Assembly: GCA_964406465.1 (NCBI GenBank)
Contig: CAYORT010000002.1
Coordinates: 160,702-224,701, forward strand
Reading direction: 5' to 3'
From: JAHEZL01 sp964406465
GTDB taxonomy: Bacteria > Bacteroidota > Bacteroidia > Flavobacteriales_C > GCA-002722245
Length of the DNA stretch: 64,000 nt
Below the pieces are notes generated by a model. It searched no databases, was not told where the DNA came from, and saw only the letters and a program-made list of their open reading frames with translations. The translations under genes and the position numbers were made by a program. Each line of letters opens with the position of its first letter. Positions within the stretch are counted from its first letter, which is position 1. Shown here in pieces: positions 35,063-44,828 of this stretch.

Positions 35063-37000
35063 CTATTTTTCTTTTTCAAATGGAATGGCAATTCTAACTT
35101 TTGTACCTTCTTTTGTTTGAGTATCTAAATCGCTCACATCAACTTTCAAATCGGTTTTATAAATCTCATTGATTATGTTCAATCGAGCTTGTATATTTTT
35201 GAGTCCCATCGACTCGGTTTGCTTTTGGTTCTTCGTTTTAAGTTCTTGCGATTTAGTTCGGCCAATTCCATTGTCTTCAATTAAAACAATCACGGCTTCG
35301 TTGTTTGCACTAATGTTCACTTTTAAAAATCCTTTCTCTTCCTTGTAACGCAAGCCGTGCCAAACTGCATTTTCTAAATAAGGCTGAATTAACATTGGCG
35401 GAACTTTGTAGTTATCTACCACCAATGAAGAATCAATTTCTATTGCATAATCAAACTTATTGTTGAAGCGATGATGCTCTAGTTTGATGTAGAGCGACAA
35501 CACCTCAATTTCCTCATTTAGCGGCACAAAATCTTTCTCTGAATTTTCTAATACCGAACGCATCAGCTTGGAAAAATCGGCCAAATATTTATTGGCTGTG
35601 CGTTGATCATTCGATGAAATAAAACTGTTTACCGAATTCAAAGCATTGAAAATAAAATGTGGGTTCATCTGACTTCTCAACGACTTTAGTGCAAGCATTT
35701 GATTGGCCAATTTCTTTTGTTGAATATTTCTGTACAGCAAATAAAACGAAAGCACCACCAGCACTAAAAAGACTACCAAAGCATAAATAATTCTCTTCTG
35801 ATACAGTTTATCTTTTTCCAATCCGGCAATCAATTGATCATTGATCTCTCTATCTTTTTCATACACTTCAATGCGCTGATTGGCTGCTTGGGCGCTGTCT
35901 AACAAAGCGCTTTCGTTCGTTAGTTCCTTCTCTTTCAACTTAAAAACCGAATCTTGTAAGGTCACAAATTTTTTGTAGTTGAGTGCTGCTTTTTCGTAAT
36001 CACCCTTTTGCTCGTAAGCTTTGGATAAAGCCTTAAATGTCTCGGCTTCGGCACGCACCATTTTTTGATTTTTTGCCTCTTGCAATGTTTTCTCTAAGAT
36101 GGAAATAGCCTTATCTGCTTTCTCGGTACTTATGTAGGCATTTGCATTTTCAATTTGATCGAAAAGTCGCACCGAATCGGTAACTGTTGATGAATTTTTT
36201 TCATTGAGAGAAATCACCTTTTCAAATTCTTTATCTTCTAAATAAACATCTTTCAATTTTCTTTGTTGCTTCATTAGCAGTTCATCATCATCGGCTTTAG
36301 CAGCCGCCTTCACCGAATTCTCATAATACTTCTTAGCATCATCGTTCTTGGCCTGAGCCGCCGAAATCTTTGCTAAATAATCGTTTGCCTCAACTACCAA
36401 TTGCTGATTAGAAATAGACTTTTCTTTTCTCACCACAGCATTAAAGTAGTTTGTCGCATCGGCCGTTTTGCCTTGTTTATAAGCCAATCTACCCGAGAAC
36501 ACATTCAACCAAGCTTCATTATCTATCGATCCAATAAAAGATTTATCATTGCGCAAATTTGCCACTAAATTTTCTGCACTTGAATAATCGCCTTTACCTT
36601 CATATGCTAAGGCCATCCCTTGCAAAAGTGCCGTGGTAGAAAAAATTTGTGCAGAACTTACCTTACTCTTTTTATCATTTCTCGATGCCTTTTGATAGTA
36701 GCGCAATGCCTGATCATACAGTCTCAAATTGTAATTGGCTTTACCCAATAAAAAATAACAATACTTTTCGTTTGCTGTATTTCCTTCGCTTATACTTATT
36801 GCCAGTGCGCGTTCTAAATAGTCGATAGACTTCGATGCATCTTTGTTTAAATAAGTACTAGCAGAATCAATTAAAAGATCGTAGGATGAAGCACCTCCTC
36901 TCTTCTGAAATTTCACAGAAGAGCTATTGGTAACTTGCGAGAAAAGCTGATTCTCGAAACTTAATAAGAAAAATAATATTACTGCAATTCGACAAATCAC
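35063..37000 (-). CDS. LytS-type histidine kinase with TPR sensor
   Basis: A 645-residue sensor. A signal peptide is followed by a periplasmic TPR-like array over residues about 45-350 (units such as YCYFLLGKANYNLRLYDQA), one transmembrane helix at 404-423, and a cytoplasmic His-kinase/ATPase module. His448 lies in the conserved LRSQMNPHFIFNALNSVNSF; the ATP-binding part keeps NAVWHGLRYKEEKG and DNGIGR. This type is common in Bacteroidota and pairs with LytTR regulators. The extracytoplasmic TPR array suggests protein or peptide sensing. It is translationally close to the regulator gene. Confidence 0.92.
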   Translation of the reverse strand: MICRIAVILFFLLSFENQLFSQVTNSSSVKFQKRGGASSYDLLIDSASTYLNKDASKSIDYLERALAISISEGNTANEKYCYFLLGKANYNLRLYDQALRYYQKASRNDKKSKVSSAQIFSTTALLQGMALAYEGKGDYSSAENLVANLRNDKSFIGSIDNEAWLNVFSGRLAYKQGKTADATNYFNAVVRKEKSISNQQLVVEANDYLAKISAAQAKNDDAKKYYENSVKAAAKADDDELLMKQQRKLKDVYLEDKEFEKVISLNEKNSSTVTDSVRLFDQIENANAYISTEKADKAISILEKTLQEAKNQKMVRAEAETFKALSKAYEQKGDYEKAALNYKKFVTLQDSVFKLKEKELTNESALLDSAQAANQRIEVYEKDREINDQLIAGLEKDKLYQKRIIYALVVFLVLVVLSFYLLYRNIQQKKLANQMLALKSLRSQMNPHFIFNALNSVNSFISSNDQRTANKYLADFSKLMRSVLENSEKDFVPLNEEIEVLSLYIKLEHHRFNNKFDYAIEIDSSLVVDNYKVPPMLIQPYLENAVWHGLRYKEEKGFLKVNISANNEAVIVLIEDNGIGRTKSQELKTKNQKQTESMGLKNIQARLNIINEIYKTDLKVDVSDLDTQTKEGTKVRIAIPFEKEK

Positions 37001-37164
37001 GGGTTCATCATTTACACATGCAAGTTACTCGTGTTTTGCCGAATCACAAAATTCTTCCCTAAGTCAAAACAACATTTCACCCAGTGCCCCCTTCTGTTCA
37101 CTTATTGTGCCTTTTACTAGCGACTTAAATGGCTGAGTTTTACGATAAATCAAAACCAATTTAT

Positions 37165-38334
37165 ATGAAATCATTAAAGCTTCACTCAGCAAAATTTAAA
37201 GTTTTATGCTTCGCTTTATTTTTATTTGCAGGCATACATCAATCTTGCTCTCAACCGCCTGTTCCTGTGGCCGCCGACACCACTAAGAAAAAAATTAAGC
37301 TCGCGCTTTTGTTGGATACGAGCAACAGTATGGACGGACTCATCAATCAAGCGAAATCGCAACTGTGGAAAGTGGTAAATTCATTGAGTACTGCAACTTG
37401 CAATGGCGCTAAACCCGATATTGAAATAGCTATTTATGAATATGGCAATACTCGTTTGAGTCAAGAATCGGGATATATTAGAAAAGTTAGTGCTTTAACC
37501 AGTGACCTCGACAAAATTTCGAACGATCTATTTTCTTTGACGACGAATGGTGGCGATGAATTTTGCGGACACGTCATTCAAACTGCCATCAATGAACTGG
37601 CATGGAACGCAGATGGCAATGACTTGCAAATTATTTTCATTGCAGGTAACGAACCATTCACCCAAGGATCGGTAAGTTATATAAATGCATGTACCAATGC
37701 TAAAAACAAAGGCATTGTAGTAAACACTATATTCTGTGGTGATTTTAATGAAGGCATTAGAACCGATTGGAAAAAAGGAGCCGATATCGCTGGCGGTTCT
37801 TACATGAGTATCAATCAAAATAGTCAAACCACATATATCGCAACGCCTTACGATGATAAAATTAGTGCCCTAAACGACAGTTTAAATACCACCTATATAG
37901 GTTACGGACAGCAAGGAATGATGAAAAAACAAATGCAAATAACACAAGATGTGAATGCAGAATCGTACAGCAAGGCCAACAAAGCAGAAAGAGCTGTTTC
38001 AAAAAGTAGAAGTGTTTACAAAAACACAAGTTGGGATTTGGTAGATGCTGCAAAATACGACTCGGTGAAAGTTGAAAATATCAAAGATGAAGACTTAGCA
38101 CCCGAAATGAAAAACATGACTGTTGCTCAGCGCAAAGCCTATATAGATGAAAAATCGAAGAAAAGAGCTGAAATCAACGCAGAAATTCAAAAACTGAATG
38201 TGCAAAGAACCCAATTTATCTCGCAGGAAGAAGCTAAAAAAGCAACAACCGAGGAAAGTTTAGACAATAGCTTAATAAAGGCAGTGAAAGAGCAAGCCGG
38301 AAGTAAGAAGTTTGTTTTTGAAGAGAAAAAATGA
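37165..38334 (+). CDS. VWA-domain lipoprotein
   Basis: A 389-residue lipoprotein from ATG 37165 (a start at 37129 would add 12 residues before a poor signal). The signal peptide leads to the lipobox HQSC, so the Cys is near residue 29. The von Willebrand A domain (about 50-235) has the intact MIDAS Asp-x-Ser-x-Ser in LLLDTSNSMDG, then the Thr and Asp sites. The C-terminal part (about 270-389) is Lys/Glu rich and coiled. Such proteins bind protein partners through a metal. It stands alone and is followed by a strong hairpin terminator. Confidence 0.87.
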   Translation: MKSLKLHSAKFKVLCFALFLFAGIHQSCSQPPVPVAADTTKKKIKLALLLDTSNSMDGLINQAKSQLWKVVNSLSTATCNGAKPDIEIAIYEYGNTRLSQESGYIRKVSALTSDLDKISNDLFSLTTNGGDEFCGHVIQTAINELAWNADGNDLQIIFIAGNEPFTQGSVSYINACTNAKNKGIVVNTIFCGDFNEGIRTDWKKGADIAGGSYMSINQNSQTTYIATPYDDKISALNDSLNTTYIGYGQQGMMKKQMQITQDVNAESYSKANKAERAVSKSRSVYKNTSWDLVDAAKYDSVKVENIKDEDLAPEMKNMTVAQRKAYIDEKSKKRAEINAEIQKLNVQRTQFISQEEAKKATTEESLDNSLIKAVKEQAGSKKFVFEEKK

Positions 38335-38360
38335 TGTTGAGTTGATGTTGGTTTGTTTGG

Positions 38361-38393
38361 TCCCTCCCCATTTCGCCGGGGAGGGATTTTTTT
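38361..38393. terminator. Bidirectional terminator between convergent genes
   Basis: Perfect 9-bp arms TCCCTCCCC (38361-38369) and GGGGAGGGA (38378-38386) with an 8-base loop, followed by seven Ts. It follows the VWA gene and its end overlaps the stop of the convergent restriction gene. Confidence 0.9.
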
Positions 38394-41016
38394 ATTTCAT
38401 ACCTCCTATGATATCCAATACGTCTGTCACTGATTTTGCTCCATCTAGTTTTGCATTATTAAACACCATAAAATATCTGTAATTCTCTCCCGCTTTACTC
38501 GCCCACTTCTCCCCCAATCTAATTTTCTTTAAACTATCGGAATTGTCTCTGTCGTCGCCTTTGGTTTCTACTAAAACTATTTTTCCGTTTTTTGTTTTGA
38601 TGATAAAATCGGGATAATGGTTTACAAAACCATTTAAATAAAAACCTTTGCCGCGTTCTAAGTTTCTATGCCAAAATACAACACTGTCTAAATTGGCAAT
38701 TTCGTTGATTACTTTCTTCTCAAAATCATTCATCTCCCCTTCTTGTTCATAAAGATTTTTGGTGATTCCTTTGACTGTGTTTACTGGACTAATCTTTTTA
38801 GGGAATTTAAAATGACTCTGTGTAACAACAGCTCCTTTATCTAGTAAATTGGTAAACTTCTTTTCTGCGTAAACATCTAAAAGACTATCGATTTTACTTT
38901 TAATTTTCGATGCATAAAAACTTTCATTATGCGAAAGCTCCGCCAACTTATCGCTATCTAAATTATTCAGAACTGTTTTGATATAATTCAATAATTCAGG
39001 CTCAGAAACAGTATCAATTTTGCGCATTAATTTTAAAACCCGCCCAGCTAATTGAATTATTTTTGCTTCGGGCTGCAAACCAGAAAGATATTTTACGAAG
39101 GCCTCTTTAACCAAACTATTTTCCTTCTTATACTCAGGCACATATTCATTTTTCTTGCCTTCCACCAAGTCAACACTAAACATCTCAGAAGATGTTTGTG
39201 TAAAATCAATCATAGTATCTTGCTGACTCAAAACAAATTCTTTTAGCAACAGATTTTTGGTTAACAACTCCAAAGATCCTCCTTCATTAAAAATAGACTC
39301 TTGATTTACTTTGATGTAAAAAGCCGGTAAGGACAAGTCCTTAACTTCTGCCTTAAATATCTCTTTTAACTGATATGACTTCATAGTATTCGCTAATTCG
39401 AATGGAATAATTTCGTCTTGACCTAATTGCTCTATTGTTTTTTCAAATGTCTCGTTGGTTTGCGTAGCCAAATGAATAATTTCATTCAATTGAGTTGTAG
39501 CTTTTTCAGAATTCGAAATTTCTTTAACTGTTTCAGGATGTATTTCTTCTGTAATTGTTTTTGCTTCTTCTTTACTTTGTGCAAAAAGATTTTCAAAAGA
39601 AGCCGTATTCACAACTGCCGACTGCTCTATGTTTAATGATTCTTTGGTACGGTAATCTTTTTCGCTAAAACCCGATTTATTTAATCCTTCAATAATTTTA
39701 TCCAAGGTGGCAATAAAATTAGTGGAAGAAGTCAACACAAAAGAAAAATTCAACAACTCTTGTTGGTGTTTTGTAACGTAAGGCTGACGAAGAATGCGCC
39801 CTAAAATTTGCTCTACATCAACCGCCGATGACTTATTGGCCAACGATGCTAAAACATACGCAAAAGGACAATCCCAACCTTCCTTTAACGCATTAACAGT
39901 GATAATATAACGCACTTTACAATCACGACTCATTAAATCTTCTTTCGAAATTTCGTCCTTACCCGATGTTTTAATTTTCACTTGTTCTTCAGGAATCCCC
40001 GAATCAATCAACTGTTCCTTTATTTTCTCGAAAGTGATATTGTCATCATTACTTTTAGGTTGTGCTTGAAACAAAACAATTGGTCGGATATATTTACCGC
40101 CGTTTTTTTCTTCAACAATTGCTTTTGCCTCTAATGTTTTTTGAAGATTAATTGCACCGCTAATTACTTCATTACTATCTTGATGATTGTAAACAATAAC
40201 AGGCAATTTCACCATGTTACTTTTCTTGAGATGAATGGCATCAACAAAACTAATAATGTTGCTTTTGTCTCTCGGTGTGGCGGTTAAATCGAAAACAAAA
40301 GACGGATTGATATTGTTCAACATCTCTATTCTCAAACCACTTTCCACATTATGACTTTCATCCACAATCACTACCGGATTCAACTGATTGATCACCTGCA
40401 TCAAAGCTGTTTCATCTACATTGGGTAATAACTTATCGGGCTGCAAATAAGTTTTTGGAAACTGTTGTAAATAACCATTTTCCTGAAATGCTTTACGGGA
40501 ATCTTTATTGTTTGCCGAAAAAGAAGAAACACTAAGCACCAAAATGCTCAATTGCTCTTTCACTTCTGTTGGTCCGAAACTAGCACCTTGCAACAACGCT
40601 TCTTTTTCATAAACCTTTACCGCGCTACCAAAATGACTGTCAATTTTCTGACGATAAGGGTGTGAAATATCACTTAAATTCTTCACTGTTTGTTGTAAAA
40701 TAGTATCCGATGGCACCAACCAAACAACCACTCTAGGTTTATCCAAAGGGAAACTATCGAATATTGTTTTCAATGCATTACAAGCAATAAAAGTTTTACC
40801 TCCTGCAGTGGGCACTTTCACAGTAACTCTAGGTACCCCTTTGATGGAGTTATCATAAGGTTTAATATAGCTATTGCCTTCAATATCATAAAATGAAACA
40901 CCTTTACTATTCCAAAATTTCTCGTAGGCAGAATTAATTTGTTCGGTTTTTTCTAACCAACCAATAAATTCACCTAAATCGTTTATTACCGATTGTTGGT
41001 AGGGTTTTAATTCCAT
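38392..41016 (-). CDS. Type III restriction endonuclease Res subunit
   Basis: The DNA-translocating and cutting subunit of a type III restriction system, 874 residues. The SF2 helicase core shows Walker A VPTAGGKTF (68-76), motif II Asp219-Glu-Ser-His (IVDESHNVESG), and motif VI region LGRILRQPY. The C-terminal PD-(D/E)xK nuclease has Asp803, Glu817 and Lys819 (YPDF...VETKGDD). It lies three bases after the Mod gene and needs Mod for site recognition and modification. Full length, with no visible damage. Confidence 0.93.
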   Translation of the reverse strand: MELKPYQQSVINDLGEFIGWLEKTEQINSAYEKFWNSKGVSFYDIEGNSYIKPYDNSIKGVPRVTVKVPTAGGKTFIACNALKTIFDSFPLDKPRVVVWLVPSDTILQQTVKNLSDISHPYRQKIDSHFGSAVKVYEKEALLQGASFGPTEVKEQLSILVLSVSSFSANNKDSRKAFQENGYLQQFPKTYLQPDKLLPNVDETALMQVINQLNPVVIVDESHNVESGLRIEMLNNINPSFVFDLTATPRDKSNIISFVDAIHLKKSNMVKLPVIVYNHQDSNEVISGAINLQKTLEAKAIVEEKNGGKYIRPIVLFQAQPKSNDDNITFEKIKEQLIDSGIPEEQVKIKTSGKDEISKEDLMSRDCKVRYIITVNALKEGWDCPFAYVLASLANKSSAVDVEQILGRILRQPYVTKHQQELLNFSFVLTSSTNFIATLDKIIEGLNKSGFSEKDYRTKESLNIEQSAVVNTASFENLFAQSKEEAKTITEEIHPETVKEISNSEKATTQLNEIIHLATQTNETFEKTIEQLGQDEIIPFELANTMKSYQLKEIFKAEVKDLSLPAFYIKVNQESIFNEGGSLELLTKNLLLKEFVLSQQDTMIDFTQTSSEMFSVDLVEGKKNEYVPEYKKENSLVKEAFVKYLSGLQPEAKIIQLAGRVLKLMRKIDTVSEPELLNYIKTVLNNLDSDKLAELSHNESFYASKIKSKIDSLLDVYAEKKFTNLLDKGAVVTQSHFKFPKKISPVNTVKGITKNLYEQEGEMNDFEKKVINEIANLDSVVFWHRNLERGKGFYLNGFVNHYPDFIIKTKNGKIVLVETKGDDRDNSDSLKKIRLGEKWASKAGENYRYFMVFNNAKLDGAKSVTDVLDIIGGMK

Positions 41017-41019
41017 CGA

Positions 41020-42780
41020 TTAAAATCTTTTAATGTCTCTTGGTATCTTTTTGAAAATGATATTGTTTCGCAGCATATAATCTTTGTCGAGTAAACAATT
41101 ATCTGCATAGATTACATATTGCTCGGCCTTTTCTTTAACAATACTCAAACTCTCTAAATCTAAAGTGGTGAACTTATCTTTTTCGTAATAGAAATAGTAA
41201 GCCGTATTATTTAAATGATCCAATAAATACCAATTTTCTTTGGTTCTGTTTTTGGTAAGCGGAAACTTTGTTTCCGTGTAATAAATGTAATTGCGAATAT
41301 CATCTTCGGAAACTGCTTCGTTGAGATAACCGTTCTTTTTGAAGAGAGTTTTGCCTAGTTTGTAAAAATCGAAACTGCCCTTAATCCCTTCTATTTTGTC
41401 AGTTATTTTTTCAGTACCGGTTATCGTAATATTTCCTTTTATTGATTCAATAGTTACTTCTGAATATCTTTCATCTTCAATGAATTCCGTGTATTCTTCA
41501 ATAATTTTATTCGCCTTTTTAAGATTTGTAAGATTTACAGGATATACCGCTAATACTGATTTTTTATTGCCTATATAATCATAACCTTTCATTACTTTTT
41601 TTATGCGTTCGGCAGTAATTGTTTCGGCATAAGCTTCCATTTCAATCATAATAAACTTACGGTTACCACCATCTTTATTATTCAAATTTAAAACCGCGTG
41701 TGCTGTTGATGCTGTACCTGCAAACGAATCTAAAATAATTGCATTGGGATTATTTTTTAATGAAAGGATTTTCTCCATCAACTTGGTTGGCTTGGGTGTT
41801 TCGAAAGGAAGTTTAGAATTGGGAAATATCTCCTTGATTTCTTTCTTTGCTTCTTGGGTGTGGCCAACCTCATCAAATGTCCAAACCGTCATTGGTGTCA
41901 TGCCATCTTTTACTTCACATAAAAATCTTTTAGAACGTGGCATATTAGAGCCATTTTCACCGAACCAAATTCTATTGTCTCTTAACATCTCCTGATACTT
42001 AGTTTCGCTAACAACCCAACATCTACCAGCAGGTGGGACAAATTCGGCTCCGCTTGGTGTAACAATCGTATAAAGTTTGGTATCAACTACTGGCCCAACT
42101 GTTAAATCACTAGATGTCCATACCCCTCTCGCATCATTATCTGGATTTGCATATCTATCATCGGCATCATTACTTCTAGGTAATTTTAATTCAACCAAAG
42201 ATTTATTTTTTGCATAAGCAATAATAAAATCGTGATTTGGAGAGAATCTCTTTTTTGTATTAATTGGAGAGAATGCTCGTTGCCAAATAACATTATTCAA
42301 AAAATTGAATGATCCGAAAATCTCATCAAGCATTGGTTTTAAATGTCCGTGTTCATAGTCATCAATAGAACAAAAGAAAACACCATCATCTTTTAATAAT
42401 CTATGAATTAACTTTAACCGGGGATACATCATACACAACCACTTATCGTGTCGGCTCAAATCCTCACCTTCAGTTCCTACAATTTCATTCAACCACTTTT
42501 CAATCTTAGGGTGATTAACATTATCGGTATATCTCCATTTTTCTTTCCCGGTATTGTATGGCGGATCTATGTATACAATATCTACTCGTCCTTCATACTT
42601 CGGCAACAAAGCTTTCAACGCCTCCAAATTATCTCCATGAATTATCAAATTCCCACTTCCCGTTTCTTCCTTTTGCTCGCCCTCTGCCGTAAACCCATAC
42701 TGGTGTTCCAATACACGATAGGGAACATCTAAATGATGATTCACTACTTTATCTTTCCCTATCCAGTTTAATATTGGCAT
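41020..42780 (-). CDS. Type III DNA methyltransferase Mod subunit
   Basis: The site-recognition and adenine-N6 methylating subunit, 586 residues from ATG 42780. Motif IV is DPPY (72-75, VYIDPPYNTG) and motif I is Phe353-Ala-Gly-Thr (LDSFAGTAST), in the order of beta-class enzymes. The central part (about 160-320) is the target-recognition region. An upstream start at 42807 would overlap the divergent regulator's likely operator DNA, so 42780 is preferred. Gene order mod-res on the same strand is usual for type III systems. Confidence 0.93.
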   Translation of the reverse strand: MPILNWIGKDKVVNHHLDVPYRVLEHQYGFTAEGEQKEETGSGNLIIHGDNLEALKALLPKYEGRVDIVYIDPPYNTGKEKWRYTDNVNHPKIEKWLNEIVGTEGEDLSRHDKWLCMMYPRLKLIHRLLKDDGVFFCSIDDYEHGHLKPMLDEIFGSFNFLNNVIWQRAFSPINTKKRFSPNHDFIIAYAKNKSLVELKLPRSNDADDRYANPDNDARGVWTSSDLTVGPVVDTKLYTIVTPSGAEFVPPAGRCWVVSETKYQEMLRDNRIWFGENGSNMPRSKRFLCEVKDGMTPMTVWTFDEVGHTQEAKKEIKEIFPNSKLPFETPKPTKLMEKILSLKNNPNAIILDSFAGTASTAHAVLNLNNKDGGNRKFIMIEMEAYAETITAERIKKVMKGYDYIGNKKSVLAVYPVNLTNLKKANKIIEEYTEFIEDERYSEVTIESIKGNITITGTEKITDKIEGIKGSFDFYKLGKTLFKKNGYLNEAVSEDDIRNYIYYTETKFPLTKNRTKENWYLLDHLNNTAYYFYYEKDKFTTLDLESLSIVKEKAEQYVIYADNCLLDKDYMLRNNIIFKKIPRDIKRF

Positions 42781-42790
42781 CAAAACAAAT

Positions 42791-42829
42791 GTATACCAAA
42801 TATACACATTATGTATACAAATTGTATAC
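42791..42829. promoter_or_regulatory. Candidate operator array between mod and HTH gene
   Basis: Three copies of the palindrome GTATAC at 42791-42796, 42813-42818 and 42824-42829, plus a near copy ATATAC at 42800-42805, lie in the divergent gap. The second and third are 11 bases apart, one helical turn. The adjacent HTH gene probably binds them and controls both promoters. Confidence 0.5.
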
Positions 42830-42872
42830 TGTAGTTTTAATTTTCATGAAGCCTAAATGTCAAATTTGTGAT

Positions 42873-43232
42873 ATGGCTAAAATTCACATCGGACAAAAAA
42901 TTCGGGAAGTGTTGGACAAATCACATTTTTCGGTGGTAGAGTTTGCCAAAAAAATAAATATCACACGAGACGGCGCCTATAAAATTTTTGAAAAAGAAAG
43001 AATAAATACCGCCTTATTGCAAAAGATATCAGATGTGCTGGAGCATGATTTTTTCAATTATTACTCCTCCAACCCAACAGCCAATGAATCTTCTAACGAC
43101 TATGGCTACGCTACAAAAGAGGAATTACTGCAGCTCACCAATACGGTTAGATCTTTGGTAAAAGAGATTGAAAAATTGCGTAATGACTTAAATCCTGTAG
43201 CGAAAAAAAAATCTGAAAAAGGAAAAAAGTAA
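42873..43232 (+). CDS. XRE-type HTH regulator beside the restriction genes
   Basis: A 119-residue DNA-binding protein from ATG 42873 (MAKIHIGQKIREVL). The helix-turn-helix runs from about 7 to 62 (VVEFAKKINITRDGAYKIFE), followed by a C-terminal coiled-coil (about 82-107) for dimer formation. Earlier in-frame starts at 42846 or 42774 would extend into the operator region. It is divergent from mod, the position of controller proteins in restriction-modification systems. The partner sites are the GTATAC array. Control of mod/res is an inference. Confidence 0.8.
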   Translation: MAKIHIGQKIREVLDKSHFSVVEFAKKINITRDGAYKIFEKERINTALLQKISDVLEHDFFNYYSSNPTANESSNDYGYATKEELLQLTNTVRSLVKEIEKLRNDLNPVAKKKSEKGKK

Positions 43233-43245
43233 GAAGAGCATCGCA

Positions 43246-43323
43246 ATAGTTCCTTCGGGGTACCTCAGGATGACAACCACTACTTACCCAGTTTGTCATC
43301 CTGAGGTACCCCGAAGGAACTAT
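43246..43323. repeat. Perfect 31-bp inverted repeat (hairpin family 2)
   Basis: Arms 43246-43276 and 43293-43323 are exact reverse complements, with a 16-base loop. The arm includes TTCCTTCGGGGTACCTCAGG. The same element, in opposite orientation, is at 48315-48409. It lies between the 3' end of the HTH gene and the convergent helicase gene. Confidence 0.95.
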
Positions 43324-43340
43324 CGTCCTGAAGACAAAAA

Positions 43341-44747
43341 TCACTCAAAAAATTTCTCGCTAAAATTCACGAAATACAATTTCTTTGAAGCCCTGGTTAT
43401 GGCTGTGTACAACCATCGCAAATACTCCACATCTACCATTTCATCGGTAAGATAACCTTGCACCACAAAAGCGTAATCCCATTGTCCGCCTTGCGATTTG
43501 TGACAAGTAACGGCATAACCAAACTTCACTTGCAAGGCATTGTAGTAAGGATCTTTTTTTACCGATTCTTTAATTTTTTGCTTGGTGTTGGTTTGAGTCA
43601 TATAATGCCCATAAACCGCTTCAGAAAATTGTTTAGATTGCTCTTTGGTTAAGGCCGGTGCATCGGTCATTAAAGTATCTAACATCACTTTAACTTCTAA
43701 TTCTGGTTCATCGGGATAATCTACCAAGCGCACCTGAAGATTCACGAAACGGAAGCCAAATTTCTCTTCAAACTTCATCACACGCTCAATGTACACCATG
43801 TCGCCATTGGCAATAAAGCCAGCTTTAGAATCGTCGCCCAACCAAAAATAATTGTTCTTCACCACCATTAAGTAGTCGCCTGCAGAGATTTCATCTTCTT
43901 GCCAGCGGATTCTGTAACGAATTTGCTGATTGAACTGATTAGCCATTTTGTTGGAGCGGGTGATGACAATCGACTTTTCAACGCCCGACTTAGCGTAAGC
44001 ATCACCCAGTAACTCTTCTACATCATAACTGTTGATAGATGCTATATCGGGAAACTGACTCAACTCTATGTGAGGATAACCGGGCACTTCTTCTTTCAGC
44101 TGTTCGCGAATTTTAGTAGCGTTGTATAAAATTCCCGATTGCGCTGTTTGTCGCACCACCTCAGTCATTTCGAAGCCGAAGACATTTAATCCCCACTGCG
44201 ATTTCAAATATTTTTCATCTAGAGCAACACTTAAAGTCATGCCTACGGGAGGCAGCTGAGCGGTATCGCCAATAAAAACCAAGCGACAATTTTCGCCCAT
44301 GAAAACATATTCTAACAAATCATCGAGCAAGCTTCTTCCCTTGCTCACGAAAGAACCACCCAATCCGCCTGAGTTGGCAATCATAGAAGCCTCATCCACA
44401 AAGAAAATGGTGTTCTTGTGTAAATTCTTCTGTAAGGAAAATTGAGGATTACCATCTTTAAATTCGTTGTGATAAATCTTTTTGTGAATGGTATAGGCAG
44501 AGCGTTTAGAATAGGCGCCAAAAACCTTTGCGGCTCTACCGGTTGGCGCCAACAGAACAGATGATGCGGGAGGCATCGCCTTGATGAACGCAGAAACCAA
44601 CGAAGTTTTACCTGTACCGGCATAACCGCGCATAACAAAAACCGGCCGCGCCAATGGAACTGCAAAGAACTCCAATAACAATTGAATCAACTTCGCTTGT
44701 CCGGCCGTAGGCTCATGCCCCAAATACGATATAACTTTATCCTTCAA
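43341..44747 (-). CDS. RecD-like ATP-dependent DNA helicase
   Basis: A 468-residue cytoplasmic helicase of the AAA_30/UvrD_C_2 group. Walker A is GYAGTGKTS (41-49); Walker B is VDEASMI (about residue 115); QLPPVG motif and the C-terminal ATCHKSQGGQWD (motif V/VI) are intact. RecD2-type helicases unwind DNA 5' to 3'. It lacks the N-terminal extension of RecD2 proteins. Convergent with the preceding HTH gene, it is divergent from the DUF3822 gene, 81 bases away. Confidence 0.9.
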   Translation of the reverse strand: MKDKVISYLGHEPTAGQAKLIQLLLEFFAVPLARPVFVMRGYAGTGKTSLVSAFIKAMPPASSVLLAPTGRAAKVFGAYSKRSAYTIHKKIYHNEFKDGNPQFSLQKNLHKNTIFFVDEASMIANSGGLGGSFVSKGRSLLDDLLEYVFMGENCRLVFIGDTAQLPPVGMTLSVALDEKYLKSQWGLNVFGFEMTEVVRQTAQSGILYNATKIREQLKEEVPGYPHIELSQFPDIASINSYDVEELLGDAYAKSGVEKSIVITRSNKMANQFNQQIRYRIRWQEDEISAGDYLMVVKNNYFWLGDDSKAGFIANGDMVYIERVMKFEEKFGFRFVNLQVRLVDYPDEPELEVKVMLDTLMTDAPALTKEQSKQFSEAVYGHYMTQTNTKQKIKESVKKDPYYNALQVKFGYAVTCHKSQGGQWDYAFVVQGYLTDEMVDVEYLRWLYTAITRASKKLYFVNFSEKFFE

Positions 44748-44828
44748 AATTAAACTGCAGTTTACACTAAATTAACCTTCTTTTGATTTGATTTGCTTAA
44801 TTTAGCTCGGCTCTAAATTAGAAATTAA

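Noticed and set aside
38392..42780. Type I restriction system or phage defence island
   Set aside because: Motif order and the mod/res pair fit type III; no specificity subunit or further defence genes are nearby.
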